From assembly GCA_963766345.1 (NCBI GenBank), contig CAVXZL010000012.1, forward strand, positions 1 to 64,000: DNA of 64,000 nt, given 5' to 3'. The translations under genes were made by a program, and so were the position numbers. Below, piece after piece: positions 6,988 through 16,123 of the stretch (the stretch's first letter is position 1; every line of letters begins with the position of its first letter). The DNA is from DASVFB01 sp963766345 (GTDB lineage: Bacteria > Actinomycetota > Thermoleophilia > Gaiellales > Gaiellaceae). Under the pieces are notes generated by a model that saw nothing but the letters and a program-made list of their open reading frames with translations, ran no database searches and was not told the DNA's origin.

Positions 6988-9146
6988 CAGGCGTGGCCGA
7001 AGCGGACGTTGGGGAGCAGCCGGTTGAGCCAGCGTGGGAGCGCCCAGGCGTGGCGACCGAAGACGCGCAGAAGGGTCGGGATCAGGACGAGCCGGACGAG
7101 TGCCGCGTCGAGGAGGACGGCGAGGCCGAGGATGACGCCCATCTCCTTCGGCGGCAGCGGCCCGGAGAGGGCGAAGGTGAAGAAGACGGCGACCATCACA
7201 GCGGCCGCGGCGAAGATCACGCGGCCTGAGTGCGCGAGCCCGCCGACCGCCGCGTCGTGCGGGTCGTGCGTGCGGTCCCAATGTTCCTTCGCCGAGGAGA
7301 GCAGGAACACGGTGTAGTCCATCGACATCGCGAAGATCATCGCGAAGAAGAAGACCGGCGCCCACGCGTCCATGAACCCTTGCGGCTCGAAGCCGAGCAC
7401 GCCGGCGCCGTGGCCGTTCTGGAAGATCAGACGGCCGATGCCGAACGCCGCGCCGACGGCGAGCAAATTGGTGAGCACGCCTAGGGCGGCGATCAGCGGC
7501 GCCTGCAAGGCGACGAGCAGGAGCAGGAAGCCGAGTCCCAGCACGACCCCGATCACCAGCGGCGTCTTCGTCGCGAGCGCATGCTCGAGGTCGTGGTTCT
7601 CGGCGACGGCGCCGCCGACGAGCGCGCCCGCCGGCAACGCCGAGCGCAGTCGGTCGATCGTCTGGCCGGTGGCGCTGCTTGACGGGTCGGTGGTTGGGGT
7701 CGCCTGGACGAGCGCGAACCCGCTCCCGCCGGGCTGTGCATGCGAGACCTGTGCGATGCCGGGGTCGCGGCGTGCGGTCGCGGCGACCTGGGCGGCTTCA
7801 GAGCGTGGGGCGACGATCTGCAGCGCGCCCGGCGCGCCGGGTCCGAATGCCTGCTGTATCTGCGTGTAGCCGATGCGGGAACCGTCGCTCTTCGGGACGA
7901 CCCTGATCGACGGCATCCCCGTCTTCAGGCCGAACACCGGCAGTGCGAGCAGTACGAGGATCAGCGTCGCGGCGGGGCCGTAGATGTGTGGGTGCTTCCA
8001 GAGCCGCTCACCCCAGCGGGCGAAGCGCGCCGAGCGGTGCTCGCCGGAGTGCACCCAGTGCAGCGAGAGCGAGTCGACCTTCGGGCCGAGCTTCGCCAGC
8101 ACCGCGGGCAGGAGGGTGAGGGTCGCGGCGAGCACGAAGGCGACGCTGAGCATGATCCCGAGCGCCATCGAGCGGAACGAGGGGCTCGGCACCAGCATCA
8201 CCGCGGAGAGGGAGACGAAGACGGTCAGCCCGGAGAAGAGCACGGCCTTGCCGGCGGTGTCCATCGTGACCGCGACCGCATCCCGGGCCGACTGCTTCGA
8301 GCCGAAGAAGGCGCCGCGGAAGCGGTGCACGACGAAAAGCGCGTAGTCGATCCCGAGTGCGAGCGCGAACATGAGCGCGAAGTTCATCGCCCAGATCGAG
8401 ATCTCAAAGCCGTGCGTTAGCAGTGTCAGCAGCCCCGCCGAGGCGAGCAGGCCGAGCATCGTCAGCAACAGCGGCAGCCCGGCGGCGACGAGGGAGCCGA
8501 AGGCGAGCACGAGAATCGCCATCGTCACCGGCCAGGAAAAGAGCTCGGACTTCATCATCGCGGTGCGGTTGGCGGCGTTGAAGTCCGACCACATCCCCGA
8601 CGCGCCGGTCAGGCTGACCGAAACGCTGCCGGTCGCGAGCCCATGCAGTTTGCCCTTTAGCGTGTCGGCGGCGGCGACCATCGCCGTCGGGTCCCGCTTC
8701 GCACCGGCGACGACGAGCGCCGTATGGCCGTCGCGCGAGATCGAGACGCCCGGCCGGGGCGGCACCACGGTCGCGATACGCGAGTCGGAGCGGAGGATCG
8801 CCTCCGCCCTCGCGACCGTTGCACGGAACGCGGGCGAGTTCGTCGTCAGCGTCGACGAATGGACGACAACGATCGGCGCCGAGCTCGAAAGGCCACCGAA
8901 GTTCTTCTGAATCAGGGAGCGTGCCTGCACCGACTCGGAGCCGTTCGCCTGCCAACCCGCGCCCGACAAGGCCGTCTCGACCTTCGGCGCGAACACCGCC
9001 AGCGCCAGCGCGATCACCGCCCAGGCAACCGAGACGACCCGGACGTGGTCAGCGGCCCAGCCGCCGAGCCGACCGATCGGCCCGATCGCCTCGGGATGCT
9101 CGACCGCCGGCACCGGCGGAACAGAACGAACCGCAGCAACAGCCAC
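6987..9146 (-). CDS. MMPL/RND-family membrane transporter
   Basis: A protein of about 719 aa with the duplicated MMPL layout: one helix, a large extracytoplasmic loop (GGLSSSAPIVVVHSSTLTTN...), five helices, a second loop, then five or six helices. Conserved proton-relay regions are present (ALGIDYALFVVHRFR and AMSMDYTVFLLSSAKEHWDR, both with Asp-Tyr). MMPL proteins export lipids or hydrophobic compounds. Start choice: the frame is open to 9170, but AGGAGG lies 8 nt before the GTG at 9146, which is the better start. It is divergent from an arsR gene with an inverted repeat in between, so it is probably repressed by that ArsR protein. Confidence 0.87.
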   Translation of the reverse strand: MAVAAVRSVPPVPAVEHPEAIGPIGRLGGWAADHVRVVSVAWAVIALALAVFAPKVETALSGAGWQANGSESVQARSLIQKNFGGLSSSAPIVVVHSSTLTTNSPAFRATVARAEAILRSDSRIATVVPPRPGVSISRDGHTALVVAGAKRDPTAMVAAADTLKGKLHGLATGSVSVSLTGASGMWSDFNAANRTAMMKSELFSWPVTMAILVLAFGSLVAAGLPLLLTMLGLLASAGLLTLLTHGFEISIWAMNFALMFALALGIDYALFVVHRFRGAFFGSKQSARDAVAVTMDTAGKAVLFSGLTVFVSLSAVMLVPSPSFRSMALGIMLSVAFVLAATLTLLPAVLAKLGPKVDSLSLHWVHSGEHRSARFARWGERLWKHPHIYGPAATLILVLLALPVFGLKTGMPSIRVVPKSDGSRIGYTQIQQAFGPGAPGALQIVAPRSEAAQVAATARRDPGIAQVSHAQPGGSGFALVQATPTTDPSSSATGQTIDRLRSALPAGALVGGAVAENHDLEHALATKTPLVIGVVLGLGFLLLLVALQAPLIAALGVLTNLLAVGAAFGIGRLIFQNGHGAGVLGFEPQGFMDAWAPVFFFAMIFAMSMDYTVFLLSSAKEHWDRTHDPHDAAVGGLAHSGRVIFAAAAVMVAVFFTFALSGPLPPKEMGVILGLAVLLDAALVRLVLIPTLLRVFGRHAWALPRWLNRLLPNVRFGHA

Positions 9147-9170
9147 CAGCAACTCCTCCTGACTCAACAA

Positions 9171-9201
9171 CTATACAACTAAACTGTCTGCTAGTGTATA
9201 G
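9171..9201. promoter_or_regulatory. Inverted-repeat operator between MMPL gene and arsR-type gene
   Basis: CTATACA (9171-9177) and TGTATAG (9195-9201) form a 7-bp inverted repeat with a 17-bp spacer, ending 3 bp before the ATG of the ArsR-type regulator. This is the expected place for an autoregulatory ArsR operator controlling both directions. Confidence 0.6.
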
Positions 9202-9204
9202 CAC

Positions 9205-9549
9205 ATGACGATCCCGCACCCGCTCCCCGAGGACCTCGCCGAGCTGATCGCCCGCCGCTTTCACGCGCTCAGCGACCCGCTGCGCGTCCGGTTGCTCGAC
9301 TTGCTCCGCGACGGCGAGCTCAGCGTCAACGCGCTCGCCGAGCAACTCGATGCCGGCCAGCAGAACGTCTCCAAACATTTGGCCGTGCTCGCCGACGCCG
9401 CCATGGTCGCCCGCCGCAAAGAAGGCAACCACGTCTACTACCGGATCGCCGACGACGGCGTCTTCGCCCTCTGCGAGCAGATCTGCGGCTCGCTCCAGTC
9501 CCAGCTTTCGACCCTCGCCGCCCTCATCGGTGGCCCCAACGCCCAATAA
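9205..9549 (+). CDS. ArsR-family transcriptional regulator
   Basis: A 114-aa winged-helix repressor: RFHALSDPLRVRLLDLLRDG, then ELSVNALAEQLDAGQQNVSK HLAVLADAAMVARRKEGNHV with YYRI. The classical metal-binding ELCVCDL motif is absent, so the signal is probably not arsenic or zinc through the alpha3 site. It is divergent from the MMPL transporter and 14 nt upstream of a thioredoxin gene, which suggests sensing of a redox or lipid-related stress. The ATG at 9205 lies directly behind the inverted repeat, so the message may be leaderless or nearly so. Confidence 0.88.
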   Translation: MTIPHPLPEDLAELIARRFHALSDPLRVRLLDLLRDGELSVNALAEQLDAGQQNVSKHLAVLADAAMVARRKEGNHVYYRIADDGVFALCEQICGSLQSQLSTLAALIGGPNAQ

Positions 9550-9563
9550 GCGAGAACCCGAAC

Positions 9564-9911
9564 ATGGACGTCACCACCACCACCTTCCAGCAGGACGTGA
9601 TCGAGCGCTCGCACCAACTACCGGTCGTCGTCGACTTCTGGGCCGCCTGGTGCGGCCCCTGCCGGATGCTCGGTCCCGCGATCGAAGCCGAAGTCGCCAA
9701 GCGCGACGGCAAGCTCGAGCTCGCCAAGATCGACGTCGACGCCGAGCAGGCGCTCGCCGCCCGATACGGCATCCAGAGTATCCCCAGCGTCGCCATCTTC
9801 CGCGACGGCAAACCCGTGACCGGCTTCGTCGGCGCCCACCCCGCCGCCGCGATCGGCCTCTTCCTCGACCAGACGATCGAACAGCACGGCGCCGCAGCGG
9901 AGGCGGCCTGA
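9564..9911 (+). CDS. Thioredoxin
   Basis: A 115-aa thioredoxin: VVVDFWAAWCGPCRMLGPAI with the WCGPC active site, then KIDVDAEQALAARYGIQSIP with the cis-Pro, SVAIFRDGKPVTGFVGAHPA. It reduces disulfides in the cytoplasm. It is the second gene after the ArsR-type regulator (14-nt gap), forming a probable two-gene operon. The coding sequence has typical length and no signal peptide. Confidence 0.93.
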   Translation: MDVTTTTFQQDVIERSHQLPVVVDFWAAWCGPCRMLGPAIEAEVAKRDGKLELAKIDVDAEQALAARYGIQSIPSVAIFRDGKPVTGFVGAHPAAAIGLFLDQTIEQHGAAAEAA

Positions 9912-10195
9912 TCTCGAAGTTCAGGCCGCTGTTGGTGCTGCCGGTTGCCTGCCGGCGTGCCAGAACTGCACGCCCAGAGCGCAACGTAGACGAGCGCGAC
10001 GAGGACGGCCGAGTGCGCACGCGCCACCGACGTCGTGATCGACGTCGGCCGTGACCATTCCGTCCCTTCGGTTGATTGCTTCTCTTTTGCGCGATCCTCG
10101 TGCCAGTCCTTTGCTCACGCTCGCCATCCAACGCCGCGCTTCCCGGGATTCCGGCAGCCTGCGACGGGCTGCTGAAGCCAGGCACTAAGGAGATC
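9912..10195. other. Intergenic region without recognisable gene
   Basis: The region between thioredoxin and the convergent subtilase gene contains only arginine-rich shadow frames. Two hairpins follow immediately downstream. Confidence 0.5.
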
Positions 10196-10232
10196 AGAGA
10201 GGGTCGGGAGCGAAGCGCTCCCGACCCTCTCT
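10196..10232. terminator. Hairpin terminator, 17-bp stem
   Basis: Perfect inverted repeat 10196-10212 with 10216-10232 and an AAG loop. It lies between the convergent thioredoxin and subtilase genes and can serve either direction. Confidence 0.75.
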
Positions 10233-10266
10233 CGTCACTTGTGGACGAAGACCGCCCTCGTCGAAG

Positions 10267-10294
10267 CGGGGGCCGCCCCCTTGGGCGGCCCCCG
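10267..10294 (-). terminator. GC-rich hairpin 22 nt past the subtilase stop
   Basis: A 12-bp stem (10267-10278 with 10283-10294) with a 4-nt loop. It is the first structure reached by transcripts of the subtilase gene. Confidence 0.65.
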
Positions 10295-10315
10295 TCGTTC
10301 GAGATGAACGTCGAG

Positions 10316-13300
10316 CTACGGCTTGATGACCGTGACCGGAACGTTGATCGCGGTCGGAGCCGAGGGCGGGCCCATGAGCAGGTCGCCCTTATAGCTGCCG
10401 TCGGCGAGGCCCGCCTTGCTGTAGCTGACGTGCACCGTCACCGGCGTGCCGGCCGGAAGCGGACCACTCGGGGAGACCGTCGCGTGCAAGTCGGAGCCCT
10501 GCACGATGTCGATCCCGAGCGGGACCGTCGGCGTGCCCGCGACGGAGAACCCGTGCAGCCAGATCTGGTACTGGCCGTCCTCGGGACGGATCAGCGTCAC
10601 CGACTCGTCGGCGCCGGCGGGGCCGGTCGACGACGCGACGATCTGGCCGTTGTGAACGACGAAGAGGTCGACGTCGTCCGTGCCCACGTCGACGGTGAAG
10701 GTGGCACGCGACGCATGCGTGATCGTCACGTTCTCCTTCACGCTCGCGGTGGACGGGTCGTCCGGGTTGTCCTGGTGGACGACCTCCGGCTTGGTCGCCG
10801 GCTGGCTGAGGCCGAATGCTTCTGCGTTGAAGCCCGCCAGGTCGAGGCCCGCCTTGAAGTGGACGTCGAACGAGCCGGTGCCGTCGGCCGTGTGGCTCAC
10901 GACCGTGTCCGGGTTGACCGCTGCCCCGGCGACGACCGTCTTGAACGGCACGTTGAAGTGCGCCCCGTCGAAGCCGACGCCGTGCAGCGCGATCTCGTGT
11001 AGACCCTCCTGCGCCGGCGCCGTCACGAGATCCTCCGGCCCTCCGGTGGCGGTGTCGAAGCCCCACTTCCCGGAGCCGAGGTCGGTGTTGGGACTGCCTC
11101 CGACCTGGCCGAGGATGTACGGCGCCCCGAAGACCGCGTCTCCGAGCACCTGGAACGAGTTCGCAGACCTGCCGAAGATCAGCGTGTCGAGGTCGGTGGG
11201 CGGTGACGGCTCGACGGGCGCCGACGGATCGGCCTTCTGCCCCCAGCTCGTGTTCGCGAGGAACAGCGAGCCCGTCGGGGGCGCGGCCGGCACGTCGAGG
11301 AAGAAGAAGCGCCAGTCGCCCGACTCCGAACGCCATGTCCAGTCGTTCGCGCCGAAGAAGCTGCCGTTGTCGTACAACTCGTCCGGCTGTTTCGCGGCGG
11401 GGCCGCCGAACGTCGTTGACCCGATGAGCTCGTGCGTCGTCGGATCCTGAGCCTGCGTCGCGGCGACCGCGACCGAGGTCGGGATGACCATCGACTTCGA
11501 CGCCTGCGTGAGCACCACGGCACCCTGGTACATGCCGTACGGCGTGCTGGCCGGAACCGTCAACGTTGCGTTGAACGAGGTGCCTGCGGCCGCCGTCGCC
11601 GGCGCGGTCACCCACGACCAGGGCTGGTTCTCGTAGAAGTCGACCCTGATGTTGAAGTGGGTGATTGGGATGTTCGCGTTGCGCGTCGAGTGCTGCAGGG
11701 CGAGGAACAGCCCGTCGGCACCGCGGTGTGCCGGATCGCGAACCATGACCGTCAGCTCGTTCGCGCCGGGCCGGTGGTACATGTAGCGCACGTACTCGCC
11801 CTGCTCCATCTCGGAGTGGGCGAAGTCGATGTCGTTGAACCCGTCGATATTCGAGCTCGTCGGCAGGTCGGTGTGGTCGACGATGCCGTTGCCGTTCGCG
11901 TCGGTCCACAGCTTGCCGTCGTGGTTGACGTCGTTCCACTTGTATGCGAGCAGGCGCCAGGCCTGATCGGAGCTGTAGTCAGCGTTGCCGTCGAACTCGC
12001 TCTCCGCGTAGTTCGCATGGACGACGATCAGGTCCGCGTTCGGGTGCGCAGCGACCTGGCTCGAGAGGTCGACCAGGTAGTCGGGCGCGTTGAAGTTGGA
12101 CACGCTCTCCTGCGAGACGGGCTTGCTGGTGAACGGGAACGAGTCGGTCGCGACGCGCTTCAGCACGCGGGACGAGACGTTCCACGTTCCGCTGCCGCCG
12201 CTGAGCGCGAACGACTGCGTGTCCGAACCGCCAGGCGCGAGCAGCCGCGGGAAAACGGAGTACTTCGTCCCGCGATAGTTGCCGGCACGCCACTGATCGG
12301 GAGCGACGGAGGTCGCGGCACCCTTGGCGGCATCCGCGGCCCCGCCCGCGTTCAGCGAGCCGGAGCCCTGCGTGAAGCTGTCGTAGCCGAGGTCGGTCGC
12401 GGAGGACTTGAGGAAGTCCTTGACCTGCGCCTGGGTCGGCTTCGCGCCGCCATGCGCCGCCTCGTACGCCTGGTAGACCAGCGCCGTCGCACCGACGACG
12501 ACCGGCGTCGAGCGACTCGTGCCACCCCAGGTCTCCCACGCATTACGGCCGTCGAGGACGGTGTTCAGCGTTGCGTCGCCCGGCGCGTACGCGCCGTCGG
12601 CGACGAGGTCGACACCCGGCTTGGCGGTCGCACCCGGGCCGCGGTTCGACCATTCGATGACGTCGTTGTCGGCGACCTGGCTGAGATTCGCGATCGAATC
12701 CCAACCCGTGCCGCCGAAGTTGGTCGACGCGCCGACGTTGATGCCGGCGACCGGCGACGGAGGCGTCGCCGTCCCGTAGCCTGGAGCGCCGTTACCCGTC
12801 GAGAACACTGGCGTCGTGTTCGGCCGGCCGGCGTGGATCACGTCGGCCTCTTGGCTCGCCGCGTCGAAACCGTCGTTGTCGACGTCCGACGACCCGTACG
12901 AGTTCGAGGTGACGTCGACCCCGTTCCTCGTCGTGAGGTAGTAGCCGAACTCGGTCGAGAAGGCGAACGAGAAGTAGATGTCGCCGAACGGGGCGAGCTT
13001 CGCGTTCGGCGCACCGCCGAGAACCGCGCCGGGCGTCTTGCCGAAGTCGGCAAACGTCGGCGCCTTGCCGTTCACGACCGCCTGGCCGACCACATTCGAC
13101 GCCGTCAGCGTCCCGTGCCCCTCGATCGCCGGATCGAAGTCACCGGACCAGGCAAGGAACGCACCCGGAGCGGGCTTGTCGCCGACACCGAACGTCGTCG
13201 GGCCGCCCGGGATGAGCGTGTTGCCGTCCGAGATGTAGTAGAGAAGCCCGCCGGAGAGGTCGGTGTAGCCGTCACCGTTCATGTCGCGGTACGACGCCGG

Positions 13301-14404
13301 CGAGCTCTTCGTGATCGGCTTCTCGTCGGCGAATGAATAGTCGTCGTTCAGATCGACGTAGACCGTGTCGTAGACGCCCGCGGCGTGCGGATCGGTGACG
13401 AGGAACGCGGGCCGCTCGCCGTAGAGCTGGAGTAGGTGGTCGTCCGGATGGCTGCCGAGGCGAACGACGCCCGACTTCGACCACGAGCTCGGGAAGCGGT
13501 ACTGGTGATCGATCTTCGCGTCCGGCGCGGAGATGTTCCTCGACGGGCCGAGGCGCGTCGCGAACTTCACCGAGCACGTCGCAGGACTACCCGCGGCCGG
13601 CGCGCAGGGCGCAGCCGTCGTCCGCGTGTACCACGTCAGGCCCTCGTCGATGAAGTCCGGGGCCAGCAGCAGCACGAGTGTGTCGTACGGATCGAACGCC
13701 TTCGGCCAGCCGTTCCAGCCCGGATCCGGCGCGTTCGTCCACGTCTGCCACGTGTTCAACAGATCGGGATGGCCGAAGTCGGTGCCCCCGTCGAGGACGG
13801 CTGCGGTGACGCCGGCGCCCGTGTAGCCGGCGCTCCAGGCGCCGTCGAAATTGTGTGTCTTCGCGTCGAGGTACCCCTTGCCCGCGAGAGCGCCGAAGTT
13901 CGAGGTCTTCAGCGGCGGCGCCTTGTCGTAGGGAACGTTGTTCTTGCTCCAGAGCGCCTTCGCGTTCTTCATCCCCGACGCGGGAACGCCGAGTTCCGGA
14001 TCGCCGAACCCGAGCGGCTGCCCGTCCTGCTTGAACTGCACGAGGCCAACCGACACCACACCGGCGAGGCCCGCAAGCTTCACCGACTGCTGAGCCGGGA
14101 TCCGTCCGACGACGAGCGAGACTTCCCCGGCGGCCGTCGCGTGCGCGTCTGACAGGAGCGCCTCCGCCCGTGCCGTATCACCGCGCATCGACACGAACAC
14201 CGGGACGGTGGCATTGGATCCGCCGGCGACCTTCGCGGCCAACGCCTTATCCAACTTGCCTTTCGCCGCGTCAGTCGCGGTCTTGATCTTGGCCGGCGTT
14301 CCCGACCCCCCTGGCGCGGCCTGTGAGATCGCAGAGCCGGCCAACAACACGACGAGGAGCAGCACGCCGAACAGCGCCCAGCCCCTCCCGACATGTGTCT
14401 TCAT
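10316..14404 (-). CDS. Large secreted S8 (subtilisin-type) serine protease
   Basis: A 1362-aa exported peptidase. The ATG at 14404 (GGGGAG upstream) begins a signal peptide, MKTHVGRGWALFGVLLLVVL. A propeptide-like region with VSLVVGRIPAQQSVKLAGL follows. The S8 triad is present: Asp in AAVLDGGTDFGHPDL, His in IEGHGTLTASNVVGQ and Ser in GGTSRSTPVVVG. A long insertion of some 200 residues with Ca-binding-like D-x-N-x-D strings (DLNDDYSFADEKP, DMNGDGYTDLSGG) lies between Asp and His. The C-terminal half has a further D-rich segment (WNDVNHDGKLWTDANGNGIV) and a PPC-like beta domain (ATFTVDVGTDDVDLFVVHNG). It presumably degrades extracellular protein. A consensus -35 lies upstream, and two hairpins follow the gene. 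Confidence 0.9.
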   Translation of the reverse strand: MKTHVGRGWALFGVLLLVVLLAGSAISQAAPGGSGTPAKIKTATDAAKGKLDKALAAKVAGGSNATVPVFVSMRGDTARAEALLSDAHATAAGEVSLVVGRIPAQQSVKLAGLAGVVSVGLVQFKQDGQPLGFGDPELGVPASGMKNAKALWSKNNVPYDKAPPLKTSNFGALAGKGYLDAKTHNFDGAWSAGYTGAGVTAAVLDGGTDFGHPDLLNTWQTWTNAPDPGWNGWPKAFDPYDTLVLLLAPDFIDEGLTWYTRTTAAPCAPAAGSPATCSVKFATRLGPSRNISAPDAKIDHQYRFPSSWSKSGVVRLGSHPDDHLLQLYGERPAFLVTDPHAAGVYDTVYVDLNDDYSFADEKPITKSSPASYRDMNGDGYTDLSGGLLYYISDGNTLIPGGPTTFGVGDKPAPGAFLAWSGDFDPAIEGHGTLTASNVVGQAVVNGKAPTFADFGKTPGAVLGGAPNAKLAPFGDIYFSFAFSTEFGYYLTTRNGVDVTSNSYGSSDVDNDGFDAASQEADVIHAGRPNTTPVFSTGNGAPGYGTATPPSPVAGINVGASTNFGGTGWDSIANLSQVADNDVIEWSNRGPGATAKPGVDLVADGAYAPGDATLNTVLDGRNAWETWGGTSRSTPVVVGATALVYQAYEAAHGGAKPTQAQVKDFLKSSATDLGYDSFTQGSGSLNAGGAADAAKGAATSVAPDQWRAGNYRGTKYSVFPRLLAPGGSDTQSFALSGGSGTWNVSSRVLKRVATDSFPFTSKPVSQESVSNFNAPDYLVDLSSQVAAHPNADLIVVHANYAESEFDGNADYSSDQAWRLLAYKWNDVNHDGKLWTDANGNGIVDHTDLPTSSNIDGFNDIDFAHSEMEQGEYVRYMYHRPGANELTVMVRDPAHRGADGLFLALQHSTRNANIPITHFNIRVDFYENQPWSWVTAPATAAAGTSFNATLTVPASTPYGMYQGAVVLTQASKSMVIPTSVAVAATQAQDPTTHELIGSTTFGGPAAKQPDELYDNGSFFGANDWTWRSESGDWRFFFLDVPAAPPTGSLFLANTSWGQKADPSAPVEPSPPTDLDTLIFGRSANSFQVLGDAVFGAPYILGQVGGSPNTDLGSGKWGFDTATGGPEDLVTAPAQEGLHEIALHGVGFDGAHFNVPFKTVVAGAAVNPDTVVSHTADGTGSFDVHFKAGLDLAGFNAEAFGLSQPATKPEVVHQDNPDDPSTASVKENVTITHASRATFTVDVGTDDVDLFVVHNGQIVASSTGPAGADESVTLIRPEDGQYQIWLHGFSVAGTPTVPLGIDIVQGSDLHATVSPSGPLPAGTPVTVHVSYSKAGLADGSYKGDLLMGPPSAPTAINVPVTVIKP

Positions 14405-14471
14405 TCGCTCTCCCCGTTTCTTAGTTGGACATTCGACCGCGGCCGTCCCCGGGGCGGCCACCGCGAGCCGC

Positions 14472-14499
14472 AGCGTAGCCAGGTCTCAGCAGATGTCAA
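14472..14499 (-). promoter_or_regulatory. Predicted promoter of the subtilase gene
   Basis: On the minus strand a consensus -35 TTGACA (14494-14499) and TACGCT (14472-14477) are spaced by 16 bp. The leader to the ATG at 14404 would be about 60 nt. Confidence 0.5.
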
Positions 14500-14748
14500 C
14501 GGCGATATAGCGACTCCGCTACTCCCTGGGAGAGAACGGCGTCGACTCCGCAACGAACGCCGCATGTCCCGGTTCGCCATAGTCGCGCCTGCAGCAACCC
14601 TAGAACCTTGCGAGTGGCGAGTCCAGAAAGCCGTGGACGCGCGTCGCCGGGGCGAACACGGGGTTCACAACCGCACGGATCCCCCGCACAGCGGCACGGC
14701 AGAGTGCGCCGTTCTTCAGTGGATGCTAGCGCGGACGGTTTATGGCGA

Positions 14749-15396
14749 CTAGGTGCTGCTGTCCTCTTCGAAGCCCAGCACCTCTGACCGTGCTATCCGC
14801 AGCGGCGTAACTCGAGTAGCACGGCAGCCACCCTTGTCGACACGGAACAGAACGTAGTCGCTGCGCAACGTGGGAACGTCAAGTACGCCATGCATCCGAA
14901 GCGGCTCATCGCAGGCGCGACGAATCACCGCGACGCCCTGCGTTGTGACGAGCAGGGTGCCGTTATCGCGATCAGTCGAGAGGAACGTGAACCCCACCAG
15001 GACGGTCGCTGCCGTCAGCGCGACCGCGGCGAACACAATTAGTGCAGCCGCCCGGGTAATGCGAAGGACGAGCAGGCGCTCTGCGTTGACATCAGCGAGC
15101 ACGGACTCGACCGTCCCAGCTGCGCCACTCCGCTGCGACCGCGTCCCGACGACCACAGCGGCGAGGAAGACAACCATCGCGGTAAGCCACAGCAACAACG
15201 CGATGCCTCCGATCCACCGGGCTGGCTTCGCGCGATCAGTGATGTTCGAGAACACTCCAGCGGCGATCAGCGCGGTCGCGATTGCGCTGGCGATCGTGAA
15301 CCCAGCCTGCGCACGGCCACGCGCCGCATCGGCAGACCCGAGCGCACGCGCGAGAAGCGCATCGGTCACCTCCCCCGGACTCGGTGCCGACGACAC
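14749..15396 (-). CDS. Hypothetical membrane protein with three helices
   Basis: A protein of about 215 aa. Three membrane segments are visible (AGFTIASAIATALIAAGVF, WIGGIALLLWLTAMVVFLAA, AAALIVFAAVALTAATVLVG), followed by a soluble C-terminal part of about 75 residues (GTLLVTTQGVAVIRRACDEP...). The frame is open to a GTG at 15468, 12 nt after the NERD gene, but the GTG at 15396 has a better upstream AGGA and a more natural N-terminus. I do not recognise the family. Pairing with the NERD gene upstream is suggested by strand and spacing only. Confidence 0.55.
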   Translation of the reverse strand: MSSAPSPGEVTDALLARALGSADAARGRAQAGFTIASAIATALIAAGVFSNITDRAKPARWIGGIALLLWLTAMVVFLAAVVVGTRSQRSGAAGTVESVLADVNAERLLVLRITRAAALIVFAAVALTAATVLVGFTFLSTDRDNGTLLVTTQGVAVIRRACDEPLRMHGVLDVPTLRSDYVLFRVDKGGCRATRVTPLRIARSEVLGFEEDSST

Positions 15397-15480
15397 CCTT
15401 CGATCCTGGCAGCACCCGCACGCGCGATCAAGGACGCAAAGCCCCGCGAGCGGTTCCACTTCGGGCACAGCCCGCGTAAC

Positions 15481-16070
15481 TCAGCGTTGGCGCATTAGCG
15501 CTTCAAGTGCTGCGTTGACCTTGTCGCGCTGCGCTGGCGTGAGTCTCTCCGGGCGAGCGTGGAGGGTTTCGACGAGCTTCCTTGCCGGGACGTAGATGAC
15601 CTTGTCGCGCTCGACGACGCCGTCGGGAAGCTCGCCCCAGACGGCGACGACGCCTTGCACCCAGACGGCGAGTCCGGTCTCGCGTTCGATGATCTCTTTC
15701 ATCCTGACCGCCGAGCCCCGGCTGGCGCTGCCGCCAACTCGCAGACGTCCTGCCCGAAGTCCGTTGCTGTCAACGACGGCTGGTTCGCTCAAATGCTTCG
15801 AGTCGACGACGAAGACACCTGGCGCGCCGACAAGCACATGGTCCCAGTTGCCGCGACCGTCAGCGATGTCGTGGTAGACGCGCCAGTCGGCTGGGAGTTG
15901 GCGAGCTCCTCAGCGGTCCACTGCTCGCCCCAGGCACCCTACGCCCAGCGAAGGGAGTGCGCGTCGAACCCTGCCCTGCGCTCAACCAAGCGGTGCCGCT
16001 CGAGGAGGCGCTCCGCTGCTGGCGTTGCGGCGGTTTCGGAGACCATTGTCCCGTCCGGCGGGTCACGCAT
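15481..16070 (-). pseudogene. NERD (nuclease-related) domain gene, broken by frameshifts
   Basis: Pieces in three frames reconstruct one NERD-domain protein. ERLLERHRLVERRAGFDAHS lies at 16070-15939, then AWGEQWTAEELA, then LPADWRVYHDIADGRGNWDH continuing VLVGAPGVFVVDSKHL. The remainder reads LRVGGSASRGSAVRMKEIIE and VIYVPARKLVETLH to the stop at 15481. The D-SK core (VFVVDSKHL) matches the restriction-endonuclease-like NERD motif. At least two frameshifts (about 15890 and 15930) separate the parts. It could be an assembly artefact of a working gene. Confidence 0.65.
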
Positions 16071-16123
16071 CTCCCGAAAAGTCCCGTGAATATGCGTGGG
16101 CGCCCGGCGAAGTGACCGCGAGG

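Noticed and set aside
10389..11939. Long arginine-rich frames antisense or alternate to the subtilase, and similar ones elsewhere
   Set aside because: In GC-rich DNA such shadow frames are expected. They lack ribosome-binding sites, domains and normal amino-acid composition.
14405..14461. Earlier start of the subtilase at 14461
   Set aside because: It would place 19 hydrophilic residues before a clear signal peptide; ATG 14404 has GGGGAG upstream.
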